This document shows positions 8,901-16,539 of a stretch of DNA of 64,000 nucleotides, piece by piece (positions within the stretch are counted from its first letter, which is position 1; each line of letters opens with the position of its first letter). The position numbers and the translations under genes are program-made. A model generated the notes under the pieces. It saw nothing but the letters and a program-made list of their open reading frames with translations, ran no database searches and was not told where the DNA came from. Source of the DNA: CAMBDS01 sp964355675 (GTDB taxonomy: Bacteria > Electryoneota > AABM5-125-24 > Hatepunaeales > Hatepunaeaceae); the NCBI GenBank assembly GCA_964355675.1, contig CAYHEC010000018.1, positions 16,293 through 80,292 of the forward strand. The letters are read 5' to 3'.

Positions 8901-11403
8901 GTCCCCCTATGATATTGGCGAAGCTCGGGGCGTCCGACTACCGTTCGAGACCCAATTTTATGGCATCCTTTATAATCGAATCAGCGTTGCCACAAACGGG
9001 TTTATCTCTTTTGGCAATCAGGATACAATCACGAACTTCCAGAATTGGCCGCTGGATCGTGCCATTGGTGGAGGGGTTGGGATGTTGGCGCCGCTTTGGG
9101 ATCAGCTTAAATTAGACCAGAATGGGCAGGTCTATTACTACTACGATGAGGCTGATTCCCGTTTTATCATCGAGTGGTCACGCCTTCGAAGCTACACCGG
9201 AGGAAATGTCGATCTCACGTTCCAGGTCATCCTTTACGATCATGACGTCTGGATCACCGAGACCGGTGATCAAAACATCGTGTTCCAGTATAAATCGATT
9301 GCTGATGTACAGGGCAACGGAGGTTGGGCTAATGAAGTTCCCTACGCCTCTGTTGGCATTTCCAGTCCGCATGGAAATACCGGCATCAATTACAGCTTCA
9401 ACAACATTCGTCCGGTAACATCCGCACCACTCGAAAACCGTCGCGCACTACTTTTCTCGACCTCGCCCAGATTCAAGGCGGGATGCCTTTATGGTCGCGT
9501 CACTGACTCTCAAACCGGATGGCCTATCGAACAGGCAGTCGTCTTTACCGAACATGGTTTTGTCGCCTACTCTGACGCTAACGGAGATTGGCGAATTCCC
9601 GAAGCTCTGGCAACCGTTCCCTTCACTATTTACTGCCACAAGCAAGGCTTCAATGACTCGACTTATACCGACCTCACCGTCGATGAAAACGACAGCCTTG
9701 AGATTAATTTCGACCTGCTTCACCCTGAATTTACCATCACGCACGATTTTCTCGGGTCAAATCTTGAAACGGGTCAGAACATCGATCTCGGTTTCTCACT
9801 CACCAATACTGGCAACGGCCCGATGGACTGGAACGCAGAAAAGCGTCTCCTTGACGATGCTAACGCAGAACCATGGGAAATTCGCCGTCGCTACAACGTT
9901 GGCGAAATCACCGACGACGATAGAATCGAAGGCGTTATCTTCGCGCAAGATAAGTTCTTCCTTTCCGGTGCAAACGATATCGACTCCGCAAATCTGATCT
10001 ACGTCCTCGACCGCGAAGGTGAACTTCTCAATAGGTTCGAACAAATCGGCTCTTCACGCTACGGCTACAAAGACATGGATTGGGATGGAAACTATATCTG
10101 GGCCGCCGGCGAAGATACGATCTACTGCCTGACGACTGACGGAATGGTCGTGACGAGTTGGCCTGACCCGCTGAGCCCGAGCCAGTACATTGCTTACAAT
10201 AGTGAGGAAGGCATCCTCTACCTTTGCGGCACAACTACCCAAAATATCGTTCGATGCGATCTTGAGGGTCATTTGCTTGAAGGCGGTCTAAGCCGTCGTA
10301 GCTTACGCATGTACGGCCTTGGCTACTGGCCTGAAGATCCCGATGGGTACGACCTTTACATTGTGAATCATCCCGCCGGAGCGCCATCCAACGTGACCAA
10401 GATGAACGTCGCAACCGGCGACACCATGTTCGTATTCGAAATTCCGCAGGATTCTTCTTCGAATGGACAACAAAGCGCTTGGATTACCAACGAGTTCGAT
10501 GTTTATAGCTGGGTGTTCATGAGCATCCAGAACCTCTCCGCGGTCGGAGGTAGAGACCGGGTTGAGATCCATCAGCTCGACGCGCGCAAGGACTGGATGA
10601 ATCTCGACATATGGACTGGCAGACTTGAAACAGGCGAGACGCAGGATTTCACCCTTTCGCTGAATGCGACAAACCTGCCTGACACCTTATTCGAAGGGGA
10701 AATACTCTTCAGGCATAATGCCGATGATGGTGAGATGCTACTCGCAATAGAACTCGACGTCTTAGGCCCACTGCCTCCCGAACCATTCGCATTGATGTAT
10801 CCGGAAGATGGCGATACGCTTACGGCTCTGCCTTTGCACGGTGACACGTTGCGGTTACCGGCGGTGACCTTCGCTTGGCTTCCGTCGCACGACCCGAACG
10901 ACTTGGATTTTGTCGATTATGAATTCACGATTGAGACTGGCGATACTTCGGTCAGTTTCGAAACGGTTGACACGACATTAACCCTGAGTCTCGACGCGCT
11001 CGCACTACCGATCTGGTTCGACCGACCAATCAGGTGGTTTGTAACGGCAAGATCGGGAGATGACAATGTTTCCTGTCTGCGAACATTTATCATCAATATT
11101 CTGCCGAATGATATTGATCGTGAAAAACTGGAAATTCCTGTTGAGTTTGGTCTTGGACCGGTTTACCCAAATCCGTTCAATTCGCGAACAACCATACGGT
11201 TCGGCATCGACAAAGCGGCTCCTGCCACATTACGGATTTATGATCTGACTGGCAGGGTCGTAGCCGACCTCTATTCAGGGCAAGCTACGGTAGGGTATCA
11301 TCGAGTCAGTTATGACGGAGTGGCTCTGCCATCGGGGATCTACTGGTTGCGTCTTGAGTCACTTGGCAGAACCCAGATCGAGAAGATCGCCTTGATCAGG
11401 TAG
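5959..11403 (+). CDS. Giant C25 (gingipain-like) T9SS-exported protein, catalytic His apparently lost
   Basis: 1814 residues. A signal peptide covers residues 1-21 (LFLSLLLCGASIVCA). A C25-type propeptide follows (about 25-200), then a C25 caspase-like domain (about 230-590) with YLIVLPANL, DNILLIGDH, VGVSRFIAGD and a closing YYGDPGIQPW. By alignment from memory to RgpB, the segment that should read YTGHGSE reads MAGRAEN (about 456-462), so the catalytic His is absent. A Cys in the nucleophile region is present (C492, EWSCWW). Later come an Ig-like segment, a nidogen-like block (TQFYGILYNRISVATNGFISFG spans about 995-1016), a carboxypeptidase-regulatory-like domain (about 1174-1245), a six-strand propeller-like stretch and a T9SS sorting domain (about 1729-1814, VYPNPFNSRT). 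It is likely a surface or secreted protein. Whether it is still a protease is doubtful. Confidence 0.85.
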   Translation: MRAPVSLFLSLLLCGASIVCAADFDMRTSCVQIGSKSSTSLSLAFDLSQVEQQTTDQNGVDRESFVIQGEGFTYVKGMPILPAVSRLVVVPAGAGLALHIDADTPRQLRATNGPVICDDEDLADPPITSLSTGPGGLYPANIAEMSEPMVIRGVRLVRVTTYPVQYDPSTGNYICHERIDAEIEFTNDEPINPAFHPERRNRSKVFLKFINGLALNGADVGRDDPDYDRDPEYVGHYLIVLPANLVQYAGEFIEWRRRGGYKVDILVIADNQLGSADQIKARIRERYDAYLNQGIDPFDNILLIGDHATYDNCGSFGVGTQLASPQGRPIWGGHAHYDWDYGNMEGNDDFAEVGVSRFIAGDQQSMALFVGRTLSYERNPRFDRTEWFNRAATYAQKWAQNWHISLPANARWAHEVMEKVGFTDVRFREEMERMESSGEYVGPFLTEQFNAGVSVMAGRAENYNYRSSFPPNANVGVYPIDLNVAGHHEWSCWWMLRTPGDNQAMKGPCAATTGWGGQQTLPYSVIWMEMVNGFMLRDLPYGWSRIQGLIAPTTYIPNFFGTYPQVTTDVVYYGDPGIQPWVGVPKVVTVELPEVVTPRTRNVSVRVLDQNDQPVEGATVTVYAPGTIPAFNHQNYPAYRDLQMWTKESDADGNATFVFEEGTRFVTNTRMYFTVTGRKIKPFLGDRTIQTPNAILEVGAWELMDEQGQNGDGIPNPGESFSLSLTARNLGNQDDLTDVFAVVSSSSPWLLLDAQEVNFGNVPAGEEVQAQSGVTFTLSSSCPDGVSRPAQRPIIDVVFHSGDLEWQSSIILEPHSPHFEVRSVPGGIIIPINATEKDIEIVNVGSYTSANATARLVNAGMGITVVGSEGHYPSLAPGRAGRLLNNERYMLSGNRVVVPGWKNQMWLIVEDDNGFIDTVTFILQVLEPRARAPQGPDAFGYICFDDTDTDWDMAPEYAWVEIDPRANDGDFEGTRINFTGQSPYDIGEARGVRLPFETQFYGILYNRISVATNGFISFGNQDTITNFQNWPLDRAIGGGVGMLAPLWDQLKLDQNGQVYYYYDEADSRFIIEWSRLRSYTGGNVDLTFQVILYDHDVWITETGDQNIVFQYKSIADVQGNGGWANEVPYASVGISSPHGNTGINYSFNNIRPVTSAPLENRRALLFSTSPRFKAGCLYGRVTDSQTGWPIEQAVVFTEHGFVAYSDANGDWRIPEALATVPFTIYCHKQGFNDSTYTDLTVDENDSLEINFDLLHPEFTITHDFLGSNLETGQNIDLGFSLTNTGNGPMDWNAEKRLLDDANAEPWEIRRRYNVGEITDDDRIEGVIFAQDKFFLSGANDIDSANLIYVLDREGELLNRFEQIGSSRYGYKDMDWDGNYIWAAGEDTIYCLTTDGMVVTSWPDPLSPSQYIAYNSEEGILYLCGTTTQNIVRCDLEGHLLEGGLSRRSLRMYGLGYWPEDPDGYDLYIVNHPAGAPSNVTKMNVATGDTMFVFEIPQDSSSNGQQSAWITNEFDVYSWVFMSIQNLSAVGGRDRVEIHQLDARKDWMNLDIWTGRLETGETQDFTLSLNATNLPDTLFEGEILFRHNADDGEMLLAIELDVLGPLPPEPFALMYPEDGDTLTALPLHGDTLRLPAVTFAWLPSHDPNDLDFVDYEFTIETGDTSVSFETVDTTLTLSLDALALPIWFDRPIRWFVTARSGDDNVSCLRTFIINILPNDIDREKLEIPVEFGLGPVYPNPFNSRTTIRFGIDKAAPATLRIYDLTGRVVADLYSGQATVGYHRVSYDGVALPSGIYWLRLESLGRTQIEKIALIR

Positions 11404-11415
11404 TGTGTTGCCAGT

Positions 11416-11494
11416 AAGCTGTCAACCCTCCGGGATTGACAGCTTATATCTGCATTTCAAAAGAATAGCTGTCAACCCTCTGAGGTTGACAGCT
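11416..11494. repeat. Two GTCAACCC-type hairpins
   Basis: Two hairpins about 50 bp apart (11416-11445 and 11467-11494) both read AGCTGTCAACC, a loop rich in CTC/GGA, then GGTTGACAGCT or a near match. A similar spacer (TATNTCTNNNTTTCAAAAG) follows each, so they look like a tandem duplication. They lie just after the stop of the C25 gene and share their core with 2325-2354. Confidence 0.7.
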
Positions 11495-11508
11495 TATGTC
11501 TACGTTTC

Positions 11509-11551
11509 AAAAGTAAGAAGTCAACCCATGAGGGGTTGACTTCTTACTTTT
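11509..11551. terminator. Bidirectional terminator hairpin, 19-bp perfect stem
   Basis: A perfect 19-bp stem with a 5-nt loop: the left arm starts AAAAGTAAGAAGTCAACCC and the right arm is its exact complement ending ACTTTT. A/T runs on both sides make it a Rho-independent terminator in both directions. It lies between the converging C25 gene and tonB. It has the same GTCAACCC core as the two hairpins before it, but its outer stem bases are entirely different and still fully paired. Confidence 0.8.
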
Positions 11552-11574
11552 GGAAGCTGAGAGCTTCTTGGATA

Positions 11575-12351
11575 TTACTTCAGCGTAAACACGAACGTGA
11601 TCTCCCCGCGCTGTTTCATTTGAGGCATCGAAGGATCCAGTGCATTGAAACGCCATTTACGAAGCGCTTCAAGCGAAACCTTTTCCAACTCAGGGACGCC
11701 CTTCGTCGATGGTGAAGCAAATATCACTACTCCATCCGGAGCAACCTCAAATGTAAGTTTAACTGTCGATGCGCGGTTGACGCCTTCTGGAAACTTCGGC
11801 AGTTCCCCCGAAACTTTCTCCCGTTGATGACCTTCCCAGCTGATCGAAAACATCTCATCGCCGGCGAGCTTCGACGCCATTGCTTGCTGACGTTCGCCTT
11901 CAAGCCAGCTTGACTCAACAGGAAGCGGAGCGGGGATCGGCCGGTCGCCGCGTCCCAAAACATCAGTCGGCATCAGCATCCGGCGGCCGGGTTGAACGAA
12001 TTCGGGGGTCATTTCTTCGGGGCGGTCTTGAGGAATAACGGCTTCGATAGGCAGACGTTCACGGTCTGGAAGCTGTAATAAGGGGCTTGTTTCATCGAGC
12101 ATTGGGCGGCGGGGAAGGTCAACGATCGGTGCGCCCGATTCGAGATTCGCCATTGCCGATCCTTCCGGCTCAGTCACATTCGAAAAAGGAGCGAAGGTAA
12201 CAGGCGTAAAATCGAGGATAAACGGGACAATCTCAACTTTCAACCAGATGAAAAACAGCAATAGAAGGATATGAACAATGACCGAAACAGCCCACCCCTT
12301 TTTTGAATCGCGCTGGTTTCTCGTTGCAAATAGTATGTTTGCACCGGTCAT
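11575..12351 (-). CDS. tonB: TonB-family energy transducer
   Basis: 258 residues. A single N-terminal membrane helix (about 20-45, AVSVIVHILLLLFFIWLKV) has the SxxxH arrangement (SVIVH) found in TonB/TolA helices that contact ExbB-ExbD. A proline-rich periplasmic linker follows, then a C-terminal TonB domain (about 165-258) with VKLTFEVAPDGVVIFAS and LEKVSLEALRKWRFNAL, ending in the strand GEITFVFTLK. It is the last gene of the exbB-exbD-tonB unit, 6 bp after exbD. Its role is to transmit proton-motive force to outer-membrane receptors, and the barrel upstream at 13724-15403 is a candidate partner. Confidence 0.88.
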   Translation of the reverse strand: MTGANILFATRNQRDSKKGWAVSVIVHILLLLFFIWLKVEIVPFILDFTPVTFAPFSNVTEPEGSAMANLESGAPIVDLPRRPMLDETSPLLQLPDRERLPIEAVIPQDRPEEMTPEFVQPGRRMLMPTDVLGRGDRPIPAPLPVESSWLEGERQQAMASKLAGDEMFSISWEGHQREKVSGELPKFPEGVNRASTVKLTFEVAPDGVVIFASPSTKGVPELEKVSLEALRKWRFNALDPSMPQMKQRGEITFVFTLK

Positions 12352-12357
12352 CTGAGA

Positions 12358-12762
12358 TTACCCTTCCTCGCGCATTGTGGCGATTAGGTATCTTTCTCCT
12401 CCTGCGGCTTTGATTCGGTCGATCACCCGCACTGTAAGTTCGAGCGTCACGTCTTTGTCTGCCTTGATTACCACCGTTTGTTGAGTGCCACTGATGAGTT
12501 GCTGTCTCAACAATCCGGCAAGTCCATCGACCGAGGTCCTTTCCTGACCAACCCAGATGGTACCTTCGCGAGTTACCGTGACAATGATACTTTTCTGGTC
12601 AATTACTTGCGAAGTTTCGCTCGGCGGTAACTCGACTTTTATGCCAGGCTGAATGATATAAGTATTCGAAAGCAGAAAAAATATCAGCAGTAACAGTACC
12701 ATATCGGTCAGTGATGCGAGTTGGAAAGCGGTTGTTGGAGCATTTCGGGGTTCAAGCTTCAT
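12358..12762 (-). CDS. exbD: ExbD/TolR-family biopolymer transport protein
   Basis: 134 residues with one N-terminal membrane helix carrying the essential Asp in LASLTDMVLLLLIFFLLSN (D near residue 20), then a periplasmic domain beginning KVELPPSET. Length and layout are standard for ExbD. The gene overlaps the end of exbB by 11 bp, indicating translational coupling, and is followed by tonB. The ExbB-ExbD complex converts proton flow into movement of TonB. Confidence 0.9.
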   Translation of the reverse strand: MKLEPRNAPTTAFQLASLTDMVLLLLIFFLLSNTYIIQPGIKVELPPSETSQVIDQKSIIVTVTREGTIWVGQERTSVDGLAGLLRQQLISGTQQTVVIKADKDVTLELTVRVIDRIKAAGGERYLIATMREEG

Positions 12763-13360
12763 CGACGTTCCCCATCTGTCGAACCGCTGTGGTAGCGCAA
12801 CGTTCCATCAGACCGGCTGTCTGGCGAGTTATGCCAGCAAGGTAGTTATAAATCAGTAAGGCCGGAATGCCGACGACCAAACCACCGACTGTGGTGATCA
12901 ATGCTTCCCATATTCCACCTGCCAGCACAGAAGCATTCACTGCTCCGCCCAAATTCTGAATCTGCATAAAGGCGCGTACCATTCCAGTGACGGTTCCAAA
13001 AAAACCAAGAAGCGGCGCAACCGCGGCAATGGTGGCCATAGTGCCAAGACCAGATTCAAGTCGTTCCAGTTCCTGTCTTGAGACCGTCTCGATCTCAGTC
13101 AGGCGAATTCGACCAGCCCGCTCGATTTCCCAACTCTCCATCAATGCCCGCGCAACCTCTGGACCTAATTTACAGGCAGTTCGAAAACCGGTTGGATTGG
13201 GAGCGCGTCGTTCCCATTCACTTAGAAACGAAGTGAGAGCTTCCTTTTCTCTCTTGATAGCCAGGAATCGACTTACTCCGATGGCAATCATAATCAGCGA
13301 ACAGAGCGCGATTGGGATCATCACCCAACCGCCTTTTATTACAATTTCTAACAGATTCAT
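12752..13360 (-). CDS. exbB: ExbB/TolQ/MotA-family proton channel protein
   Basis: 202 residues. Three membrane segments lie at about residues 10-30 (GGWVMIPIALCSLIMIAIGV), 105-130 and 155-180. The conserved MotA/TolQ/ExbB block is clear: LGTMATIAAVAPLLGFFGTV, then GMVRAFMQI, then ISxALxTT-like GGIWEALITTVGGLVVGIPA. It is the first gene of exbB-exbD-tonB and is separated from the upstream barrel gene by a 363-bp region filled with a nested palindromic element. Confidence 0.92.
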   Translation of the reverse strand: MNLLEIVIKGGWVMIPIALCSLIMIAIGVSRFLAIKREKEALTSFLSEWERRAPNPTGFRTACKLGPEVARALMESWEIERAGRIRLTEIETVSRQELERLESGLGTMATIAAVAPLLGFFGTVTGMVRAFMQIQNLGGAVNASVLAGGIWEALITTVGGLVVGIPALLIYNYLAGITRQTAGLMERCATTAVRQMGNVDEA

Positions 13361-13399
13361 AGTATTTCCAAAATTGTGATTTTAGAGGGGGGACAGAAC

Positions 13400-13684
13400 A
13401 GATTGTCCGAGAATGCAAATAATACTCAGGGCTCTCATCCCGACGAAAGTCGGGATCCAAGTATCATAATGACATTTAAGGAATTTCTGGATACCGGCTT
13501 ACCAGTCTGTCCGAGAATACAGGAGAGCCCAAGCGGACGCCCTCGTCCGCCGACTATTTGTGCTTGGACTCAGGGCGGACGAGGGCGTCCGCCTGGCCAA
13601 TTTCCTGTATTTCCTCAATTCTCGGACAGACTCTTACGCCGGTATGAGAGTATTTTGGTCATTTATCCTATTCTCGGAAAGACT
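13400..13684. mobile_element. Older outer copy of AGTCTGTCC-type inverted-repeat element
   Basis: The ends AGATTGTCCGAGAAT (13400-13414) and ATTCTCGGAAAGACT (13670-13684) are diverged inverted copies of the termini of the inner element at 13504-13632. Flanking bases CAGAA and GAGAA are a possible degraded 5-bp target duplication. Inside are further inverted arms (AATACTC with GAGTATT) and a hairpin ATACCGGC/GCCGGTAT that was later split by the inner element. Confidence 0.6.
13504..13632. mobile_element. MITE-like element, family 2 (AGTCTGTCCGAGAAT termini)
   Basis: 129 bp with 15-bp perfect terminal inverted repeats AGTCTGTCCGAGAAT. The interior is two inverted copies of the GCGGACG-ccct-CGTCCGC hairpin around a spacer containing TTTGTGCTTG. 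CTTAC is duplicated on both sides (one extra C on the left). Removing the element and one CTTAC rejoins ATACCGGC and GCCGGTAT into a perfect hairpin with a TTAC loop, so the target was the loop of a pre-existing palindrome. It has no coding capacity. Confidence 0.78.
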
Positions 13685-13723
13685 GAGAAGTCCGTCGTCG
13701 AAGAGGATAAAACCTCAATTTTT

Positions 13724-15403
13724 CTACCATAGTGGATCATTGCCTCTCCATTCGATTCCCGCCCAGACTGTCAATGGCGGAAGCTGGTAACTCGGTATTT
13801 TCCACTGATCTCTATCCAGAAGGTTATCGATTCCGACCCGTCCGGTTAAACCCGGTCTGACCGACCAATGCGCCGAGGCGTTCCAGTCCATTAAATCTGA
13901 GGAACGACTCGCACCATTGTAAAAAATGAGCGATCCTCGCTTCCAGACGAGATTATTGTTGATTGCAACCTTGCCCAAATAGATTACAACGTCGCTCCCT
14001 ACTTCAGCTGGTGAAATAAACGGTGCGTTGGCTCCCACCCCGCTTCCAGAACTTGACGCCTTCGTCAAAACTCCAAAGAGTGTAACCAATACGTTTTGAT
14101 GTGGTTCTAATTCTAAATCCAATCTGGATATTGCAATGTGAGCTTTTCGCGAACTTGTCCGCCAATTTCCAGTTGAGTTCATCATCCAGAATGATCGATG
14201 CCGTTCGTCAGATAGTGCATACGAAAACCGTAGTCTGGCGGTTTTGTTTAGAATATGACTTACGCGTAGTCGTAGGTTGAATGGAACTTCTACCGTTACG
14301 CCTCTGGCGGTTGAGTCAAGCGCCATCATCTGGGAGAAAGTCGAACCGAATGTCTCAAAGTGTGGTTTGGGTAAATAGTCAAAGTCAATGGCGCTACCCG
14401 AAGCCGCCTTCCAGGTTATTCCTGCAATAAGTCCAGCGCCAGATCGACTTTCGGGGGTACCTGGCGCGACAAGCACCGGTGTCGGAATTACTTTTCCGGT
14501 GTAGGCTATCAGTCCAGCGCGCCAAAGTAATTTCTCGCCCAAACGGCGACAATAGATCGATTCAATTGAGTAAAGCGAGTGACTGCCTTTATCGACCGAA
14601 ACTGCTTCCACCTCGAAATCGAGCCTTGATTCTAACCAGCCTTGCCAAATTTCACGAGAAAATCCAAGAGTCAAGAGATCATGTGACGCTAAAATGTTAC
14701 GGTGATTGTCGAGGATAGTGAGATCAAAAAGAAATTTGCCAGTCAATCGTCCCGCAAACAGGCCAAAGGGAGTTGTTCCGGCCTGAAGTCCTAAAGCGAA
14801 TTGGTTATTAGTCTCATTTCCCAGAGATCCGTTTCGAACAAATGATCCGAAAGATGACTTGATTTCAGGAGTAAAAGTAGCCTCCTGCCCAATCCAGCGA
14901 AGGCCACTGGCGTTGACAAATCCATCAAGCTTCGGACCGGATGAGGTTCTCATCGGGTAACGATCCATACCGAGGTTAACTGAATAACCAGTTAGAGAAC
15001 CTTCGTACACACTTGCTAAGCGACCAGTTGCCTTGCCAAAACCTCCGGACGAAGCGCCAACTTCGGTGTATCCACCTCCGACTAATCTAAATAGAATTGG
15101 TTTTTCGCTTGGCGTATCGAGAATATCAAGAGGAATAACCGGTCGAACTTCGCGGTTGAAATCTGGTAGTAAAAAATGGGAGGAAGATTCTGTGGGAATC
15201 TTTTTTCCGGACAGAGTTGTCGCCTGTTCAATACCGGTTATAACGTATTTCGGCATCTCGATGACCGGCAGATCAGCGGCATAGAGAGCGGCATTGATCA
15301 CCAGTACCGGTAACAATAGACTGAAAATTCTTAGTACAGTTTTCAATATTGAGCTGTACGATTGAGATTCGTCTGGAATCCGCCGTAATTGCCGGTGGTG
15401 CAT
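13724..15403 (-). CDS. Outer-membrane beta-barrel, TonB-receptor-like, no clear plug domain
   Basis: 559 residues. A hydrophobic export signal sits at about 20-42 (VLRIFSLLLPVLVINAALYAAD); the annotated ATG gives a long N-region, so a downstream GTG/TTG start is possible. After processing comes a short segment (IEMPKYVITG) that resembles the region around a TonB box, then alternating hydrophobic/polar strands throughout. The C-terminal strands (GRVGIDNLLDRDQW, then LTVWAGIEW) match the last strands of TonB-dependent receptors. At 559 residues with no visible plug it is shorter than typical receptors. It lies 17 bp after lpxD and upstream of exbB-exbD-tonB, so it may be the client of that system. 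The ligand is unknown. Confidence 0.7.
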   Translation of the reverse strand: MHHRQLRRIPDESQSYSSILKTVLRIFSLLLPVLVINAALYAADLPVIEMPKYVITGIEQATTLSGKKIPTESSSHFLLPDFNREVRPVIPLDILDTPSEKPILFRLVGGGYTEVGASSGGFGKATGRLASVYEGSLTGYSVNLGMDRYPMRTSSGPKLDGFVNASGLRWIGQEATFTPEIKSSFGSFVRNGSLGNETNNQFALGLQAGTTPFGLFAGRLTGKFLFDLTILDNHRNILASHDLLTLGFSREIWQGWLESRLDFEVEAVSVDKGSHSLYSIESIYCRRLGEKLLWRAGLIAYTGKVIPTPVLVAPGTPESRSGAGLIAGITWKAASGSAIDFDYLPKPHFETFGSTFSQMMALDSTARGVTVEVPFNLRLRVSHILNKTARLRFSYALSDERHRSFWMMNSTGNWRTSSRKAHIAISRLDLELEPHQNVLVTLFGVLTKASSSGSGVGANAPFISPAEVGSDVVIYLGKVAINNNLVWKRGSLIFYNGASRSSDLMDWNASAHWSVRPGLTGRVGIDNLLDRDQWKIPSYQLPPLTVWAGIEWRGNDPLW

Positions 15404-15420
15404 TTCAAGTTGCGGAGCTA

Positions 15421-16464
15421 CTATTTCAGCTCCGACAATTTCTTCAATTCATCTTCGAGCATTTTGACCCGTTTAAGAAGTTCGGGCAGTTTTCCCAATG
15501 CCGCTTCAATTCGCATCGCTTCCATTTGGGGTCTGGCTGGGTAGCCAGAAATTAAACCTTTGATGTCATAAGATTTTGTAACTCCTGCTTGGGCGCCGAT
15601 CATCATCCTGTTACCAATTTCTATATGGCCCACCGTACCGGCTTGACCGCCAATCATTACCCCTGAGCCGATTGTCGTGGAACCGGAAATTCCTACCTGT
15701 GCGGCGATAACAGTGTTTGCCCCAACATGAACGCCGTGGGCGATCTGGATCAGGTTATCGAGCTTTGCTCTCTTTCCGATGCGAGTCGCGCCGATAGTCG
15801 CTCGGTCAATACAGCAATTTGCGCCTATCTCGACGTCGTCGTCTATTTCGACGGTTCCAACCTGAGGTATTTTGTGGAATCCATCTGCTTCGGGGGAGTA
15901 CCCAAAACCGTCAAAACCGATCACAGTACCATCACCGACGATAACACGGCAACCCAATTTGACTTCGTGCCTGAGAGTTACCCCAATCCCAATCACGCAA
16001 TCATCACCGATGATAACGTCTCTGCCAACATAAGCGCCATTGCAAAGCACCACCCGAGATCCAACAATTGCCCCAGACTCGACGGTTACAAATGCTCCAA
16101 TGCGAACGCCAATGCCTAATAAGGCAGAATCGCTGATCGAGGCAAATGGATGAACGCGCTCCGGATAGTCGAGCCCCTGGGCTGGATAAACGAGTTCAAG
16201 CGCCTGACGAAATGTTAAATAGGGATGCGGAGTTTCAAGTCTGATGAGGTGGGAGGGGGTTGGCTCATTAGGAGCTGTGATTATTGCGCCAGCCCGGCAT
16301 TTTTCGAGCTGGGAGCGATACTTCGGGTTAGCGATAAAAGTCAGGTGGTGGGGTTCCGCTTCCAAAATTGGAGCGATTCCGTCGATCTCAAGCTCTCGCG
16401 AACCTTTGACGTCGCAATTCAGCGCATCGCCAAGCGCGCCAGTGTTTATTACCAAATTTCGCAC
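15421..16464 (-). CDS. lpxD: UDP-3-O-acylglucosamine N-acyltransferase
   Basis: 347 residues, normal for LpxD. It shows the N-terminal uridine-binding domain (about 1-100, LTFIANPKYRSQLE) and a left-handed parallel beta-helix of hexapeptide repeats (about 105-300, e.g. IGDDCVIGIGVTLRHEVKLG). The substrate block GFDGFGYSPEADGFHKIPQ and the catalytic-histidine region NLIQIAHGVHVGANTVIAAQ are both present. A C-terminal helix (KLPELLKRVKMLEDELKKL) completes the trimer. The enzyme adds the second 3-hydroxyacyl chain in lipid A synthesis, so the cell makes lipid A. It is downstream of bamA and the ompH pair, the widely conserved order. Confidence 0.97.
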   Translation of the reverse strand: MRNLVINTGALGDALNCDVKGSRELEIDGIAPILEAEPHHLTFIANPKYRSQLEKCRAGAIITAPNEPTPSHLIRLETPHPYLTFRQALELVYPAQGLDYPERVHPFASISDSALLGIGVRIGAFVTVESGAIVGSRVVLCNGAYVGRDVIIGDDCVIGIGVTLRHEVKLGCRVIVGDGTVIGFDGFGYSPEADGFHKIPQVGTVEIDDDVEIGANCCIDRATIGATRIGKRAKLDNLIQIAHGVHVGANTVIAAQVGISGSTTIGSGVMIGGQAGTVGHIEIGNRMMIGAQAGVTKSYDIKGLISGYPARPQMEAMRIEAALGKLPELLKRVKMLEDELKKLSELK

Positions 16465-16539
16465 TTCATTTCCGAAGTGTTGAAGGTTGCTTCAGCCAAA
16501 AAGTAAAACGCGCAATCGAGCCTGCGCACTCCATGCTTC

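Larger units (their letters stand above)
13361..13723. other. Intergenic region occupied by nested palindromic elements
   Basis: 363 bp between the barrel gene and exbB, with no credible gene. Almost all of it (13400-13684) is an older inverted-repeat element with a newer copy inserted in it; both are listed separately. A small CCCGAC-gaaa-GTCGGG hairpin lies at about 13439-13454. Confidence 0.75.
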
